A stretch of DNA of 64,000 bases. It comes from Cristatella mucedo. Its lineage: Eukaryota; Bryozoa; Phylactolaemata; Cristatellidae. The stretch lies in assembly GCA_009760855.2 (NCBI GenBank), contig WPIO01000134.1:922001-986000 (forward strand), written 5' to 3'. Below the pieces are notes generated by a model that saw nothing but the letters and a program-made list of their open reading frames with translations, was not told the origin of the DNA and ran no database searches. The stretch's first letter is position 1; every line of letters starts with the position of its first letter. A program made the translations under genes and the position numbers. Below are positions 25,130 to 36,375 of this stretch, one piece after another.

Positions 25130-26100
25130 TACATTGTCGTTTCAATTCGTCTCTTAGTTTAAGCATTTCACGGTGACTTTTTTGTGTTTTCCCATGCGCG
25201 TAAACATTAGCAATAGATTTGCAGACTCAGCCTTATAGTCACAAGTTTTCTTTTCTCCTATTCTTGATGCTTCAACTTTATAAGTCCGATTTTTATTCAT
25301 CAGAATAGGAAACACCAAATTCTTCAACTAGTTTCTTTCCTTTCTGTAAGTATTCTAAACTGATATTTACTTCCGAGCCTTGTAATTGTTCTGAAAGATC
25401 AATAACTATACTATGCTGTAATAGTTCAATAGTATTTTTTATATCAACAATTGCGTTGTTAAGTCTACAACTTTAAAAACTTAAAGCATTCATTCGTTCT
25501 TCATGAGTTGACATTGTTGGAGCTCTTGCTGTAAACATTGTTAGGTAACTTTTTTTTATAAATCCTGCAACTGTTACAGTAATAGTTGCAGCAAGACCTT
25601 TAACACCAATAATACTTCCTATGATTGCAGGCATTGCTGGAAGAAAGCCACCAAATCTTACTTTAAGAAAGTTCTTCTTCCAAGACTTAGGATCTAATTG
25701 TGATGCATCCCATGATACTTCTGCTCAAAATGTTTCTCTTAGAAATTTACTTGGATTCAGATACCAATCTAAATTGGATTGTTCTGCCTTTATTAGTATC
25801 TCATTTATACAATGACCAATCTCTGAAGAAGCAACCATTTTTGAAAGCAATTCTTTCTATTGTCTTCCATGAAACATTTCCGTACTTTCCAGACGTAATG
25901 TCATCAACGATTTCTTTAATGCACAATCCTAGATCTACAATACTTGTTAATCTTGATAGAAATCCACCAAGTGTCCTTGTTACAGCACCAACAACTTTGA
26001 ATGATTGTAAAACCTTTGGAACAATTGTAGCAATTCTATTTGACGCTCTTAGACTAAGCTTCATAGCAATCTTAGAGAGAAACTTACACAATCGCTTTTA
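25130..26100 (-). pseudogene. Unrecognised helical ORF of left element, broken
   Basis: The - strand reads as a protein-like frame from about 26091: KLSLRASNRIATIVPKVLQ, a GGFLSRLTSIVDLGLCIKEI stretch and DDITSGKYGNVSWKTIERIA. It then shifts frame near 25810 and continues with SWKKNFLKVRFGGFLPAMPA, a Gly/Ala/Val-rich hydrophobic segment, KKSYLTMFTARAPTMSTHEE, and a charged helical end near 25190. Several stops interrupt it. The hydrophobic core with basic flanks could suit a minor virion or membrane-active protein, but I recognise no family. It sits directly after the X2 ORF on the same strand; the right element has the fibre-like gene at this place instead. Confidence 0.4.
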
Positions 26101-26109
26101 ACTCAAGTT

Positions 26110-26455
26110 CTGTTGCCGTTGTTGTACCAGACCTAATGTCTTTGGTTCTATCAATTCCAGGCTTCTGACTTTGAATTGTTTATAGTATCTATTTTTAAGT
26201 CTTTGAGAAACCCGGAGAAAACAGAACCATCGTGAACTTTTCTAAAGATACATGAAATCTCTGGGTCAGATTGATGGATTCTTAAAGATTTGCATTACAG
26301 GTAAAATCTTAAAGACTTTAATAACGAACTCCTTATGTCCACAATGCTACCCATTGGAAATAAATGAATCTTAAAATTTCAGTATTGTCGATCTTGAACC
26401 TCACTAAATTATCTTAAAATTTGAGTATTGGACCTTAAACCTCACCAAGTCCATC
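26110..26455 (-). pseudogene. Conserved ORF X2, left copy
   Basis: Broken frame whose end reads SDPEISCIFRKVHDGSVFSG then FLKDLKIDTINNSKSEA. The right element has SETEIASIFSKVRDGSIFEE then FLKGLKIEKINSMKSEA at the matching place (within 43153-43494). The upstream parts also match (FPMGSIVDIRSSLLK against YPMGRIEGIGSTLLD). Conservation of this pattern between two diverged elements shows it was a true gene. The family is not recognised; position next to X1 suggests a related role. Confidence 0.5.
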
Positions 26456-26515
26456 AGTGCATCTAGTTTCTATTGAAACCAGTTTTCTATGCAGTCGGTT
26501 TATTATTTTTTATTA

Positions 26516-27107
26516 TTATGCAGTAGTTGTTGTAGTTGATGCAGTTGAAGTAGATGAAGCAGTTGAAGAGGAAGGTGAAGCAGTAGGATCAATAGTTGTA
26601 GACGAAGATGATGTTACTGTACTTCCAGCAAGAGAAGCTACTGTTGCCTTTTGTCTGGCACGGGTGGCGTCAGATACGTCAGGCAGGACAGGCATAACAC
26701 TTGTCTTTAACAATACCGGCGATATGTGGTTTCATTCCTGACACACCAGTGATCACTGAAGAAATATTTGAAAGTTGACTAGAAATCTGTGTTGTATAGC
26801 TGGAAACTTCCCCGGGTGTATCTAGAAGATTATCAACATGTGTTCTAACAGTTGATTCTAGATCAGAAGTAACTTGTGTAATACCAGAGCAAATAAATTG
26901 TTGTGCTTCTGCATCCCATTAATATACATAGAATTTCTTCACTGAATTGTCTGTCATTACTGAAATATAAGAGTCAAGTATTTGTGCATCGTAAACAGTC
27001 ATTCCAGATTTGACAAGATAGTCTACATACGACTTTACCAGAATAGTTGGTGTGGCAAGATTAGGGTAAGAGATATCGGCGGTCTATGTTGAAGTAGGTG
27101 TTCTCAT
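26516..27107 (-). pseudogene. Conserved ORF X1 (structural-like), left copy
   Basis: From ATG 27107 (- strand) the frames read KSYVDYLVKSGMTVYDAQIL, MTDNSVKKFY, EAQQFICSGITQVTSDLEST, LLDTPGEVSSYTTQISSQLS and VMPVLPDVSDATRARQKATV, with stops and one frame change, ending in a Ser/Thr/Pro tail at 26516. The right copy (42663-43152) has the same order including LLDTPGEISGYTTWIASQLP. The central part looks like an amphipathic helical bundle and the tail is low-complexity. Not recognised as a known capsid family; a virion role is inferred only from context. Confidence 0.5.
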
Positions 27108-27129
27108 TCTAATACACTTACTGAAAACT

Positions 27130-27400
27130 TAACAAAATCAAATAGAAGTAACAATCTGTACGGCAAGTTTTGTTTTTGGGGACTTTGATTCCTTTTCTGC
27201 TTCTGATGGCATTGTATTAATCTTACCTCGGTATTCCATTAGTTTATCACATGTTTCACTGATTGCTACAAGAATACTAGTAAACAAAGTATCTAAATCA
27301 GGAATAAGTTTATCTGGTGAATGTTAAACAATTCTTTGATAAACTACTTTTTTGTAGACACATTTTAATAGCCATTTCTCTAGATTGCTCACAACTAGGG
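27130..27400 (-). pseudogene. Conserved small ORF, left copy
   Basis: The core IPDLDTLFTSILVAISETCD, then KLMEYRGKIN, matches IPDLDSSFINVLTEICDTCD, then KLMECRSKIN in the right element (about 41930-42213). Both copies also retain a 'SPKTK/TPKTK' basic stretch near the end. A stop and a frame change occur near the N-terminus. Function unknown; helical, about 90 residues. Confidence 0.4.
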
Positions 27401-27437
27401 ATTCTTGAGACATCCATTACTATATGAGAATATTTTT

Positions 27438-27659
27438 TTATAATTCATCTTCTTCATGGCTATAAGGATATTGTGTTTCTTCATCAAAGGAAAAAGCTTG
27501 CTCGTATTTATCATCTGTTTCATAATCTTCATCGTCTTCGGTTTTAGTTTCTTTATCATCTTCTGGATTGTAATCAAGATCATCATTAATATCATCTTCT
27601 ACTTTACTTTCATATTCATCTTCCCTTGAATATACGACTTCAATTTTTAATTTATTCAT
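27438..27659 (-). CDS. Acidic small ORF, left copy
   Basis: An open frame of 73 codons starting MNKLKIEVVYSREDEYESK and rich in Asp/Glu (DDINDDLDYNPEDDKETKTE). It begins 27 bases after the polB stop (27686) on the same strand, so it could be co-transcribed. The right element has an acidic ORF at the same place (41607-41881), although it is Ser/Glu-rich and little sequence is shared. Acidic tracts may mimic DNA or bind basic proteins; this is speculation. It is one of the few unbroken frames in this element. Confidence 0.45.
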   Translation of the reverse strand: MNKLKIEVVYSREDEYESKVEDDINDDLDYNPEDDKETKTEDDEDYETDDKYEQAFSFDEETQYPYSHEEDEL

Positions 27660-28567
27660 CTATATAATAGTAGATTTCTTCCCTTTTAAAATACAATTAT
27701 TCCTGCTTCTTCCATTATCATCTCCACTCTAAATTTGCCATACTCCATTTCAATTTTTAATTCAATCATTTCTTTAGTTATTTCTCTAAAGTCATGTTCG
27801 ATTTGAACTTTTGATTTTTCATTATTTTCTGACCTTAAGCGGCCATGTTTTCTTTTTGGCATCTACATATAAAGGATTGTATTGCATTCAATACATTTTT
27901 CACGACTCTCTTTTATTCTATAATGGCCATAAGCATAACTGTGGCGGCCGCAGTCTAACCAGTATCGTTTTGAGTCAAAAAGTGATAGTGCTTTCTTAGT
28001 TTGTGTAATAGTATAAACTAGATGATTTCTTGTTTAAAATCTAGATTGGCTACAATAGACATCAAATCCTGTTCTACGACAACCTATGTAATCTTCATGT
28101 GACAAACATTTTTAGCTACTTCTTTTCTAGTTCCCTTAACTTTCTTTACTGATGACTTAACTTGTATTCCATCTTTTGTTGCTGTTGCTATCTGCATTGA
28201 ATAAAGTTTGGGTCTTTAGCAAAATCCCTCATCAAGTACAATAGACTTTTCTACCATATATCCATTCTTGTCACTAATATAATCTTTTGTTTTTGGATCA
28301 ATAGTTATTTTTCTGCCACCTCATCCTTAAATTTACCTAAACTTCCCTTATTTTCTTTCATCATCTTATCAAATCCTTCCATCTTCCATATTTCTTGATT
28401 TCTAGGATAACTATATAGATCTAAGTAATCCAAATAATTTCGTAGACATGTACTATATTTATTTGTATAACTCGTGAATATGTATCTGTGTAAGCAAGTG
28501 TTAATTTATCTCCGTAATAATCTTGTATAGTATTGTAATATAAATCTTGCATTATTGTACCTCTGAT

Positions 28568-28759
28568 ATTTCAAGAATAACAAATTCTAAACATAATGGT
28601 TTATTGAGACAGATCTCTACTTTGTTGTTTCTATTCCAATTAAGTCTCGGTTGATTATTCTATTTCAAGAATAGATAGCAAATCCTAAACATAATGGTTT
28701 ATTGAGACAGATCTCTACTTTTGTTGTTTCTATTCCAATTAAGTCTCGGTTGATTATTC
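28568..28759. repeat. Tandem duplication of about 94 bases inside left polB
   Basis: Two adjacent copies (28568-28661 and 28662-28759) each begin 'atttcaagaat' and end 'cggttgattattct'. They are nearly identical, so the duplication is much younger than the decay of the gene. It falls in the part encoding the palm-region ILDISK segment. Confidence 0.75.
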
Positions 28760-30284
28760 TTCTATCTCTAAATCTTGAACTATAACTCTTTTATTAGGTA
28801 ACGTAATATCTTCTTCAAACTATCAATCAAACAACTCTATATTAACTCTTTCCTAGCCTTTTTCATTGTTTTACCAAAAAAGGCATTATTCTTTAACTTA
28901 TAATACTCTTTTTCGAAATCACTTTTGTTTTTTTATTTTTTGCAATGTTGTATAGTATTTAGCCGCAGAGCCAGTTGCTCTGAGAAAAATGTATTACTCT
29001 ATGCACTTTAGTTATAACATATCCCCTTTCAAAAGCAAGTTGCAAATTCCAATATAATGAATAGGATATTTTACCTTTGGTTCTAAATCAACAATTAGTT
29101 TCTCTGTATTTTTTTGAATTACTTTTCTTATCCTCTCTTACTGAAGTACTTTTTTAAAATTTTGAATATTCTTCTGTGGCAACTTTCCTCTTAATTGGTA
29201 AAAGAGGATAATCAGAATAAGTATCGTGTAAATCATTTGGACAAAACATATCAACCTCCAGAGCATAACCAACACTGGAATTTTCTCTGACAGCTAATAA
29301 TTTTTCTTTTGTGCAAAAGCAACTTGTTTCTTATCCAAGAAACGATTATTTGCTATTTGTAATTGTTGCGTTATTGCTTCTGAATATAGAGCATTAACAT
29401 CTTTATAAAGTAACCAACTCTTTTCTTATGTTTTATTAAAATTGGAAGCCATTTCATTATTAGCCTTGGCATGGCGATTAGAGGCTTGTGTTATTCCTCA
29501 TCTAATAGCACTCTCAAAGATATCAAATGTTCAAAACTTGTTAATAAATTTAACCTTACTTTTGAATATCTTAAACCAGCACACCAAGTTAAACCGGGAG
29601 CAGTAAAGAAATTTGCTGGATCAAGACCGTCAATTCTCTTAGATAAATGTCTAAAATGTTGGAAGACATCAGCCAATTGAAAATCAGCTTTAGTAAAATA
29701 AATATCACTGAACTTGCTTTAAGTATCTTCTCTACTTGGATCGATCTTTTATATTAAATTCCAAATTTGTTGTGCTCTTTCATAATCTTTTAACTAAAAC
29801 CCTCATCATTTAATGTACTATAGAAACAGTTTCTGTCTGGAAGTTTATTTTCATCCAACTTTGAAAACGAATTAACATACTCATTTGGAAAACTTCTTTT
29901 TTTTCTGTTACCAGCTCAAATTGTTTGCTTGTTAACATTGAAAAATATTTTTTTCTTGTATGTTCTAAAGTGTTACCAGTTATCACACTGTCCTTAACTA
30001 AATCTGCTAATCCCTTGTTAAATAATTGAAGTGAATCTCTAAAAATCAACGAACCTATTTTTACATTGATATACTTATCCGTGTTGTTTGCTATCACACT
30101 CTTTTTAAATCTTTGATCTTGAAATTCCTGGACCAATAAATGAGCATCATAGCCTTTAAGTTGTGAGTAAACACAGGTGGCTTGAATCTATCAACAATTA
30201 TACTGACATTTAGATCACACCTAGCATGAGCTGTTCCACGGTACTTTCCAGTGAGATGGCATTAATATAAAACTGTATCTCTGT

Positions 30285-30468
30285 CTAAAAAGAAATAGTA
30301 GCTGATTAAACAGCCTCTTGTTTTATAGCGACAGAAGAGCCTTTACGGCTATCACCACCGCTTGCAATGGCGATAAAGGATCGCCCACCGCAGGAATCGA
30401 ACTCACGACCTCGGGAAGAAATCAACTGAAAGCAACCGCTTTACCTAGTGTGCCATCACGGCTCAGTC
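30285..30468 (-). mobile_element. tRNA-derived SINE (family S1) inserted in left polB
   Basis: Read on the - strand it starts 'gccgtgatggcacactagg' (box-A-like), has 'ggtcgtgagttcgattcc' (box-B) and ends in a 'gaggctgtttaatcagct' region. The polB frame stops before it (CYICNLD) and resumes after it, so it is a clean insertion. Related copies are at 34083-34262 and 9080-9250. Confidence 0.75.
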
Positions 30469-31523
30469 TAAATTACAAATATAACAAGTAGTAGCAGTGC
30501 TAAACCTTTTATCATCTTCTGTCATCGTACTGTAATCAAATTTCTAATACTTAGGAAGGATTTCTTTTAACTCTGTCTTAATAGTAGAACTTCATTTAGC
30601 CAATTCTTAAATAATTCTCTAACATTATTTATTCCATTAAATGATTTAAAACTTTTACTATTACCTTCTGGAATACTATTTTTGGAATCTATTCTGTGCG
30701 TAGCTGTTACCTACTGATAAGGACAGTTTCATCCAATGTATTCCCTTATCTCTTGCGTGCTTTTGCCCTTTACCCTTGAATAGAGGCCGAATCTGCGACC
30801 CGGCAGCGATGGCCAGCAGAGTTGCCCGGACTGACGGAGTTGCCCAGAGTGACGGCATTCCCGGAAGCGTTTGGTAGCTAACGACGCCCGGGTTGACGAC
30901 ACTGGGTTGTCAGGTGAGCTATCCATGTGCCGACTAAAGGCAGGGTAGAAAACGTTGGGACAGTGTAGGCAGCGTTGGGGAATGTACGATTGTGCATCGC
31001 TATAACCGTACCGCTAGTTGCTGAAACCATCATCGGTTTGCAATCGTCGTTCCGCTGCTACCCTGCTTTGCATGGCATCAGCGATTCGCAAGCTCGACGT
31101 TTTAACAAAGAAGCATAATAGGTGTAGGGGTCGTCACACCTTCTGTGCATCGTGTGCAGTCGCCGACGACCAGCTTTTAGTTGGACCGGGGCTGCTTCTG
31201 TATGAGTGCCCTGAGGCATGCGTGAAACACAGGTTTCCAGTCACTAGACTTTCTCATGTACATAGTTTTTACGTTTTTAAGTTGTTTTTATTATATTATT
31301 GGCTAAGCTCTACGTTGGTTTACAGCTGGTAGTTCTGGTGCACAGTGCCGGATTTGCTACCCACTCGAGCCTGTCTGCTCAGTTGCACACAGGGAAGCAT
31401 TGGCTCTAGCCATTGCAGCTTGACCGATCAAGCGCAATTGTTTTTCTTAACTTAAGCCGCCAGAGTCACTTGGGCTGCTGGCATGCAATTGTGATGAGCT
31501 GTATTTTACTTGCCTCGTTTTAG

Positions 31524-33163
31524 CATGGAGGACATCACGGCAAGCCTTATGGTCATGCTCCACAAGTGGTGAGTAGGCTGATGCAGCACCGCAGGAGACT
31601 GGATTTCTGTATGTGGGGGACAGCTGTTTTCACAAATTTCTGACTTAAGATCTTGCCGTGCTTTCATTTATTTCTACAGGTGGCCCTTCGATCATGGCAG
31701 ATCGCCCCTCTGCTTTCATTGAGTGCAGCTAACGAATTGTTACCAACCTCCCTCTGTTGGTAATCGGGAAAGATTTCTTAATCACGTAATCAGCAAGGTT
31801 AGTGTTTCAGATTTCTTTCCTGCAGTTAGACAGGAATCGTATGGTAGTTAAAAGTGCCAAACGACCCGTTTGATCACAAAGAAGGGTCCAAAGAGTCCAC
31901 TGACATGTCAAATAGGCTCTGCATGGCATATCCTTTTCAACCTCAGAGCAGAATCACTACTTGCTAGCTGTAGCAGTCGAAAAAAATCACACCGGATCAC
32001 TGAAAAAGAAGGAAGCAGAAGCGCACTGTTTTGGTCGGAAGGGGAGACTCGTTGTGCTGTTCCTGGCAAATGCTTGATGCAAACCTCTTGAACCCAGATG
32101 TCATATGAACATCAGCTGCAGCGGATTGACGCCGCTGGAGACATCTTTTGCTTGCAGATTAGTGCCAGCAGTACAGCTGCTTGACGGTCCAGCTCACACT
32201 GTCCATAATGATCATTTTAAAAATACTAAATGAAATTCTTAATAGTGTAACCTTATGTTGAGATTCTCAAGAAATGGTCATGCTGGTACTGCATACATCG
32301 ACTTTGGAAAACCCCAAAACATATTGCATCTCTTTAGCGCCCCATGAGAACTTAATCTCTATCCAGGAGCTTTAAATATGCTCCGGCTATTGACCTTACG
32401 ACCTTGATCATTAAAGGCGAGAACATATACTTTGCCAAGGAACTTCACATTACCAACTGGCTCTGGACTTAGTTCACTAGAATGAAAATACGATTCAATC
32501 CGTTGAGATTGTGTTTGCAACTGATAGGAGAGCGTACAAGATAGAACCTGTGGTTAAATACCGTCGTAATCGTATGGTGCTACACAGCTTCAAACCTTCT
32601 GGCTAAGGAGGGGTCGTCGGCAGCAATTAGATTTGGGCCCTGTTCGGTCGCAAGGCCAAGCGTAGCTATTTAAAGTTATTCTTTTTGTTCTAGGGAATAT
32701 CCATTGGGATTGTTGCACCACCGATTCAACATCCAGGAGGTAAGTTGTACTCCTGCTACTGGCCTTGTTATTTGGTAGGTATGATCATGGTGTGAACCGA
32801 GAATGTAAACACAAATCGGGTACATTATTTGTAGGTTGACACGACAGAACTAGTTGGTTTCGCTAGATCGCTGCTGCCAGTCAATGCTCGCAAAATAAAT
32901 GTGTGCTGGCGTGTGGCTGCCTATCAACGTTCTTGCAGGGGCTGCAATGGCACCGACAGCTTACCCTTTGGGTTCGATCTATCCTGGTGGATCGACTGGT
33001 TACCCTGGTAGTGCTTCGGGATATCCTAGTGGAGGCTATCCATCGGCACCGGGAGCTCATCCACCGGCACCCGGAGCTTATCAATCGGCAGCGGGAGTGT
33101 ACCCACCGGCTGGGGGAGTTTATCCTCCACCGGGAGCCTACCCAACCGGCGCCTATCCATCAG
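31524..33163 (+). pseudogene. Annexin tail exons, copy 2 (three exons, no core)
   Basis: Exons 31524-31568 (HGGHHGKPYGHAPQV), 32694-32739 (GISIGIVAPPIQHPG) and 32939-33163 (YP-repeat exon) match annexin exons 2-4 with intact acceptors and donors and no stop. The repeat exon is shorter and has YQSAAG and YPTG variants. No first exon and no annexin core lie in this copy, which ends before the right Polinton at about 37150. It is most simply a partial duplicate; being splice-competent, it could still contribute alternative exons to a longer transcript. That possibility is inference. Confidence 0.7.
32335..32435 (-). mobile_element. SINE S2-like tail, copy 2
   Basis: The same insertion as 985-1085 at the matching position of the duplication. 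Absent from copy 3, where the surrounding 500 bases are missing. Confidence 0.5.
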
Positions 33164-34082
33164 GTATATTACTGCTACTTGCGGTCGGTGTGTCTGTGCA
33201 AATTGTTAGTGTGTGGAGACAGCACGTGCCGTTTTTTCTGTAGGTCGGTAAAGCAAGATTATGGTATGCATCGTCTAATCCATCGGACCCGAGAGCTGCC
33301 AAAATTGCAGCCTGGAGGACGTTGATTATGATGTCTGTTTTCCTGCCCTCTTAAGAATGCAGGATTTCATTTCGCACGCTCGGTTTGAGCAGTGCCACGT
33401 TGTATATGATACTTTCTTCGCTGTGCTTGGAATGCCCGTCGCTATGAATACCGAATGTCAATTTTTTTGTCCTGCGTTCTTGTTACTCTATGCTCTTGTG
33501 CAATGGCCGGGTGATCAATCGTTGAGAATGTAATGAGAGTTAATTTGACATTGCTGTTACGGATATTTGTGTGACATTGGAAAGTGATTGCTGACCACGA
33601 TCTCTCCACAACATTTTTGCTGATGTAGCTGTGCGTTTCTGTCTTAAAGCTATTTTTTTTGTTCTCGTTCAGAGTGATTCCTTGGTCTCGCACGTAGGCT
33701 TTGCTAATGCTGATCACTCCTGACTTGTGATAATACGGTAATTGTTCTTGAGGGGTCAGAGGAAGTCACAACGTGGCACTGATATGCTGTAGGAGTGGCA
33801 TATCGTATGCTGTACTTTTGCATCTGCTATAGTTTGCACCTCTGTCTGTGCACCCTAGCATGGACTGGTTGTGTTTGACCGCAGACGTTAAATGAGCTCG
33901 CTCACATAGGTATCGGAGGGTTACTAAGGAGATGGAGAATAAACACATAGATATGGAAAGCCTCAAACCGGTTTAAACTGGTACGAATGACACGAGCACG
34001 CGAAAGAAACGTTCGTTCGAGAGAAACCTTCTTAAAATGGCTTGAGCCTTCAGTAGCTTTGTTGATTTTTATTTACGAGCCG

Positions 34083-34262
34083 TGATGGCACACTAGATTA
34101 AGTGGTTGCTTTTCATGACCTTGGTCCCTAGGTCGTGCGTTCAAATCCAGCAGTGGGCGATCCTTTGTTGCGGCTGCAAGCGGTGGTGATAGCCATTAAG
34201 GCTCCTCTGTCTCTATATAAAAGAGGCTGCTGAAATAAGCTAATATTTTTAAACTCTGAGCC
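34083..34262 (+). mobile_element. tRNA-derived SINE (family S1), copy-2 duplication
   Basis: Begins 'cgtgatggcacactagatt', with the box-B-like 'ggtcgtgcgttcaaatcc' and a body 'gcaagcggtggtgatagcc' identical to the copy in left polB. It is present at the matching place in copy 1 (about 9080-9250), so it inserted before those two copies separated. Confidence 0.75.
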
Positions 34263-34389
34263 CAAGGTGGTTCTGTGGGACGAGCCGAAGTAAAGCCGGG
34301 GAGGCCCCTGGAAACTGTCCCGCCCAGCTGACCTTCCCACCGTGTGACCCGTGTCATGGCCAATGTATGTAGAGCTCGGATGAGTGTAG

Positions 34390-35570
34390 GAGACCGCTGA
34401 TCAGCCCCCACTCTGGCCGGCAGGCTTCGGCATTAAGCGTTGTTGGGAAGACCGTGGTCTCAAGTTGGCATGAGTTAGCAGAATTAAGCCGACCCACGAC
34501 GTGTGAGCAGATGTAGATCGAACAGTCTAGCCATTAATTGAGTATTAAATACAGAGAAATAGAGAGAGGGCGGGAGAAAGAGTGGCGATCTGTAGACGTG
34601 AACGAATAAGTAATTTTATCTTAGGCCTAGATATATGCAGTTACTAATAAGACTCGCTCGCTGTGACAGCCTTTCAGACGACATGTCTTCTGAGTAGCGA
34701 GATTAAGTAACGAGTCTCATGGCTCCAACAGCAAGCACTTCATTCACAGAAACATGCCGGCCTATACCAGTCTACACACACTAGATGGCTGCCGGCATTG
34801 TGGGATGTGGCCCTCTCCTCTTCCCTCCGTACTGTCCCGGCATCACTTATATTCCATGCATGCATTGTTTTTGCTCTGTCGAGCCAGTGCTCCTGCCAAA
34901 CAGCCCGACTGCTGGCGGCAGTTTGTGGTAGATGGATGTCCCCACTGATGGCGCCAATGCATGGATTTGTGCAACAGATCACAATTGACATCATTGGGGA
35001 AGTTGATGTCTCTTACACTTAATGCCTTGGCCCCCCGCCCCGAGGGACTTCGGAGTGGGCCTGGCTTCCTTGGGACGGTGGAGGCTGGCAGCAGTGGTTC
35101 AGATCAGTTCTTTCAATCAATTCTTATACGCTACGCTACTGTCGGCATGCCTGCGTGGGAGTTTATAGCAAAAACAGCTTTTATTTCCAAGCGACATCGA
35201 AAGCTTCCTCCTCGAGGTGGCTCACAGCGAGACAGTCCCCAGCCGCTATCACCCGTGTTCACTCGACAACTCCCGCGTTTTCGTCGAAACTCTCGCGCCA
35301 AGGTCGTGCCGCTAATCCACGTCGCCCTAGTTTCTCTTAGGAACACTCAGCCAGTTAACCGCAGAGGAGAGTCGGGGGGTGCGAACAAAACACCAAGCCG
35401 GCAGCTGCCCTAGCTGACGCAATTCACCGTCGTAGTCATGATTCTAGCGTTGGTGCTTCGCTTCTTGCAAGTGCACTCCAAGGTTCGGTGCATCACTGGT
35501 AAAGGGTCACGCATCGGCGAGGAAGAGGACCATTAAAAGTGCTGCCTTTGCTGCCTACGGACAGTAAGTA
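34390..35570. other. About 1.2 kb present only in copy 2
   Basis: Copy 1 lacks this block (homology jumps from about 9380 to 35575). It is moderately GC-rich and contains no recognised protein; possibly an insertion, or lost from copy 1. Confidence 0.4.
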
Positions 35571-36223
35571 GTGCAGAAGTTACTGCATCCCGTTTGCAAC
35601 GAAGCCTGTCTTAGCGTCGAAGCCCATCAGCACCCTCTACAGCATCGTTTGTCTCAAACGTAAATTTGCCAGACGTGAGCAGTATGACTGCCGTTTTACA
35701 ATTGGACGATTTAAACCAGTGTTGCAAGATGCATATTAGGCAAGTACTCTGATATCTATATCAAATTAACGATGTACGACAGGGTCTTATGGTGTTTAAG
35801 GAACTCTTGTGGTATCCACAATTTCGCTTATTAGTGAGTGCATATCTCCTAAATTGAATGCTTTCACAGAGACGTGCTACTGTTTGCAACCTATAGCTAA
35901 TGTTCCATAGGATTATTAGGAGTTATTCTGCAGGCGAAAGAGCATTGGGAATCGAAGCTAATGAGCACTGCCTGCGTATTTTTGACGAACGTCTGCTGTG
36001 GATAATGCACGCTTCCCACATCAGTGGTCACTTTCTCGGCTACAGCTGTCTGCCTGTGGTCGTGCCAGCACTTGAAAGTTCGCACTGGGACTGGCAGTTG
36101 TTTGGCAGCTGAGTGGCTCGTGCATTTAAAAATGCAATGCGTTTCAAAACCCGGCCGATGCGTCCGCTCAGAGCCCTGAGATACATTCAAGGTCTCGTGG
36201 GCATTCAGGCTCAAAATACTTCC

Positions 36224-36375
36224 GACCCCGATCCTGCCCTCCGACCTTGCCCCGACCCTGCCCTCCGACCTTTCCCCGACCCTGCCATCCGATCTTTCCC
36301 CGACTCTGCCCTCCGACCTTTCCCCGACCCTGCCCTCCGACCATTCCCCGACCCTGCCCTCCGACCTTGCCCTGT
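36224..36375 (+). repeat. 24-base minisatellite (DPALRPFP units)
   Basis: Six or so units of 'gaccctgccctccgaccttt' plus 'cccc', period 24, staying in frame as DPALRPFP. The matching part of copy 1 (10035-10265) is a scrambled version. Not linked to a gene. Confidence 0.75.

Larger units (their letters stand above)
27686..30690 (-). pseudogene. polB: Polinton-type DNA polymerase B, left copy, truncated
   Basis: Protein-primed family B polymerases copy Polinton and related virus genomes. On the - strand, matches to the right copy begin at about 30690 (KSFKSFNGINNVRELF) and include HLLVQEF/YDAHLLVQEFQDQRFKK (30136), IGSLIFRDSLQLFNKGLADL, MADVFQHFRHLSKRIDGLDP, ANFFTAPGLTWCAGLRYSKV (29676-29560) and, near the end, KRYWLD followed by HSYAYGHYRIKE (about 27975-27920). 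The N-terminal roughly 450 residues are missing because the element is cut at 30700 against annexin-duplication DNA. A SINE (30285-30468), a 94-base tandem duplication (28568-28759) and many stops and frameshifts disrupt it. Confidence 0.8.
24525..30700 (-). mobile_element. Left Maverick/Polinton-like element, degraded
   Basis: An AT-rich block with sharp composition changes at both sides. From the annexin side outward (- strand) it holds a truncated polB (30690-27686), acidic ORF, small ORF, two structural-like ORFs, an unrecognised helical ORF, and finally an HNH-AP2 endonuclease gene on + near the outer end. Self-synthesising Polintons carry protein-primed polB with capsid, integrase, ATPase and protease genes; none of the latter is recognisable. 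Terminal inverted repeats were not found by eye. Stops and frameshifts in nearly every gene show it is dead. Confidence 0.75.

Noticed and set aside
30360-30470. Functional tRNA genes at box-B sites (also 17305, 23880, 34120)
   Set aside because: They lack a foldable cloverleaf by eye and carry SINE bodies and tails.
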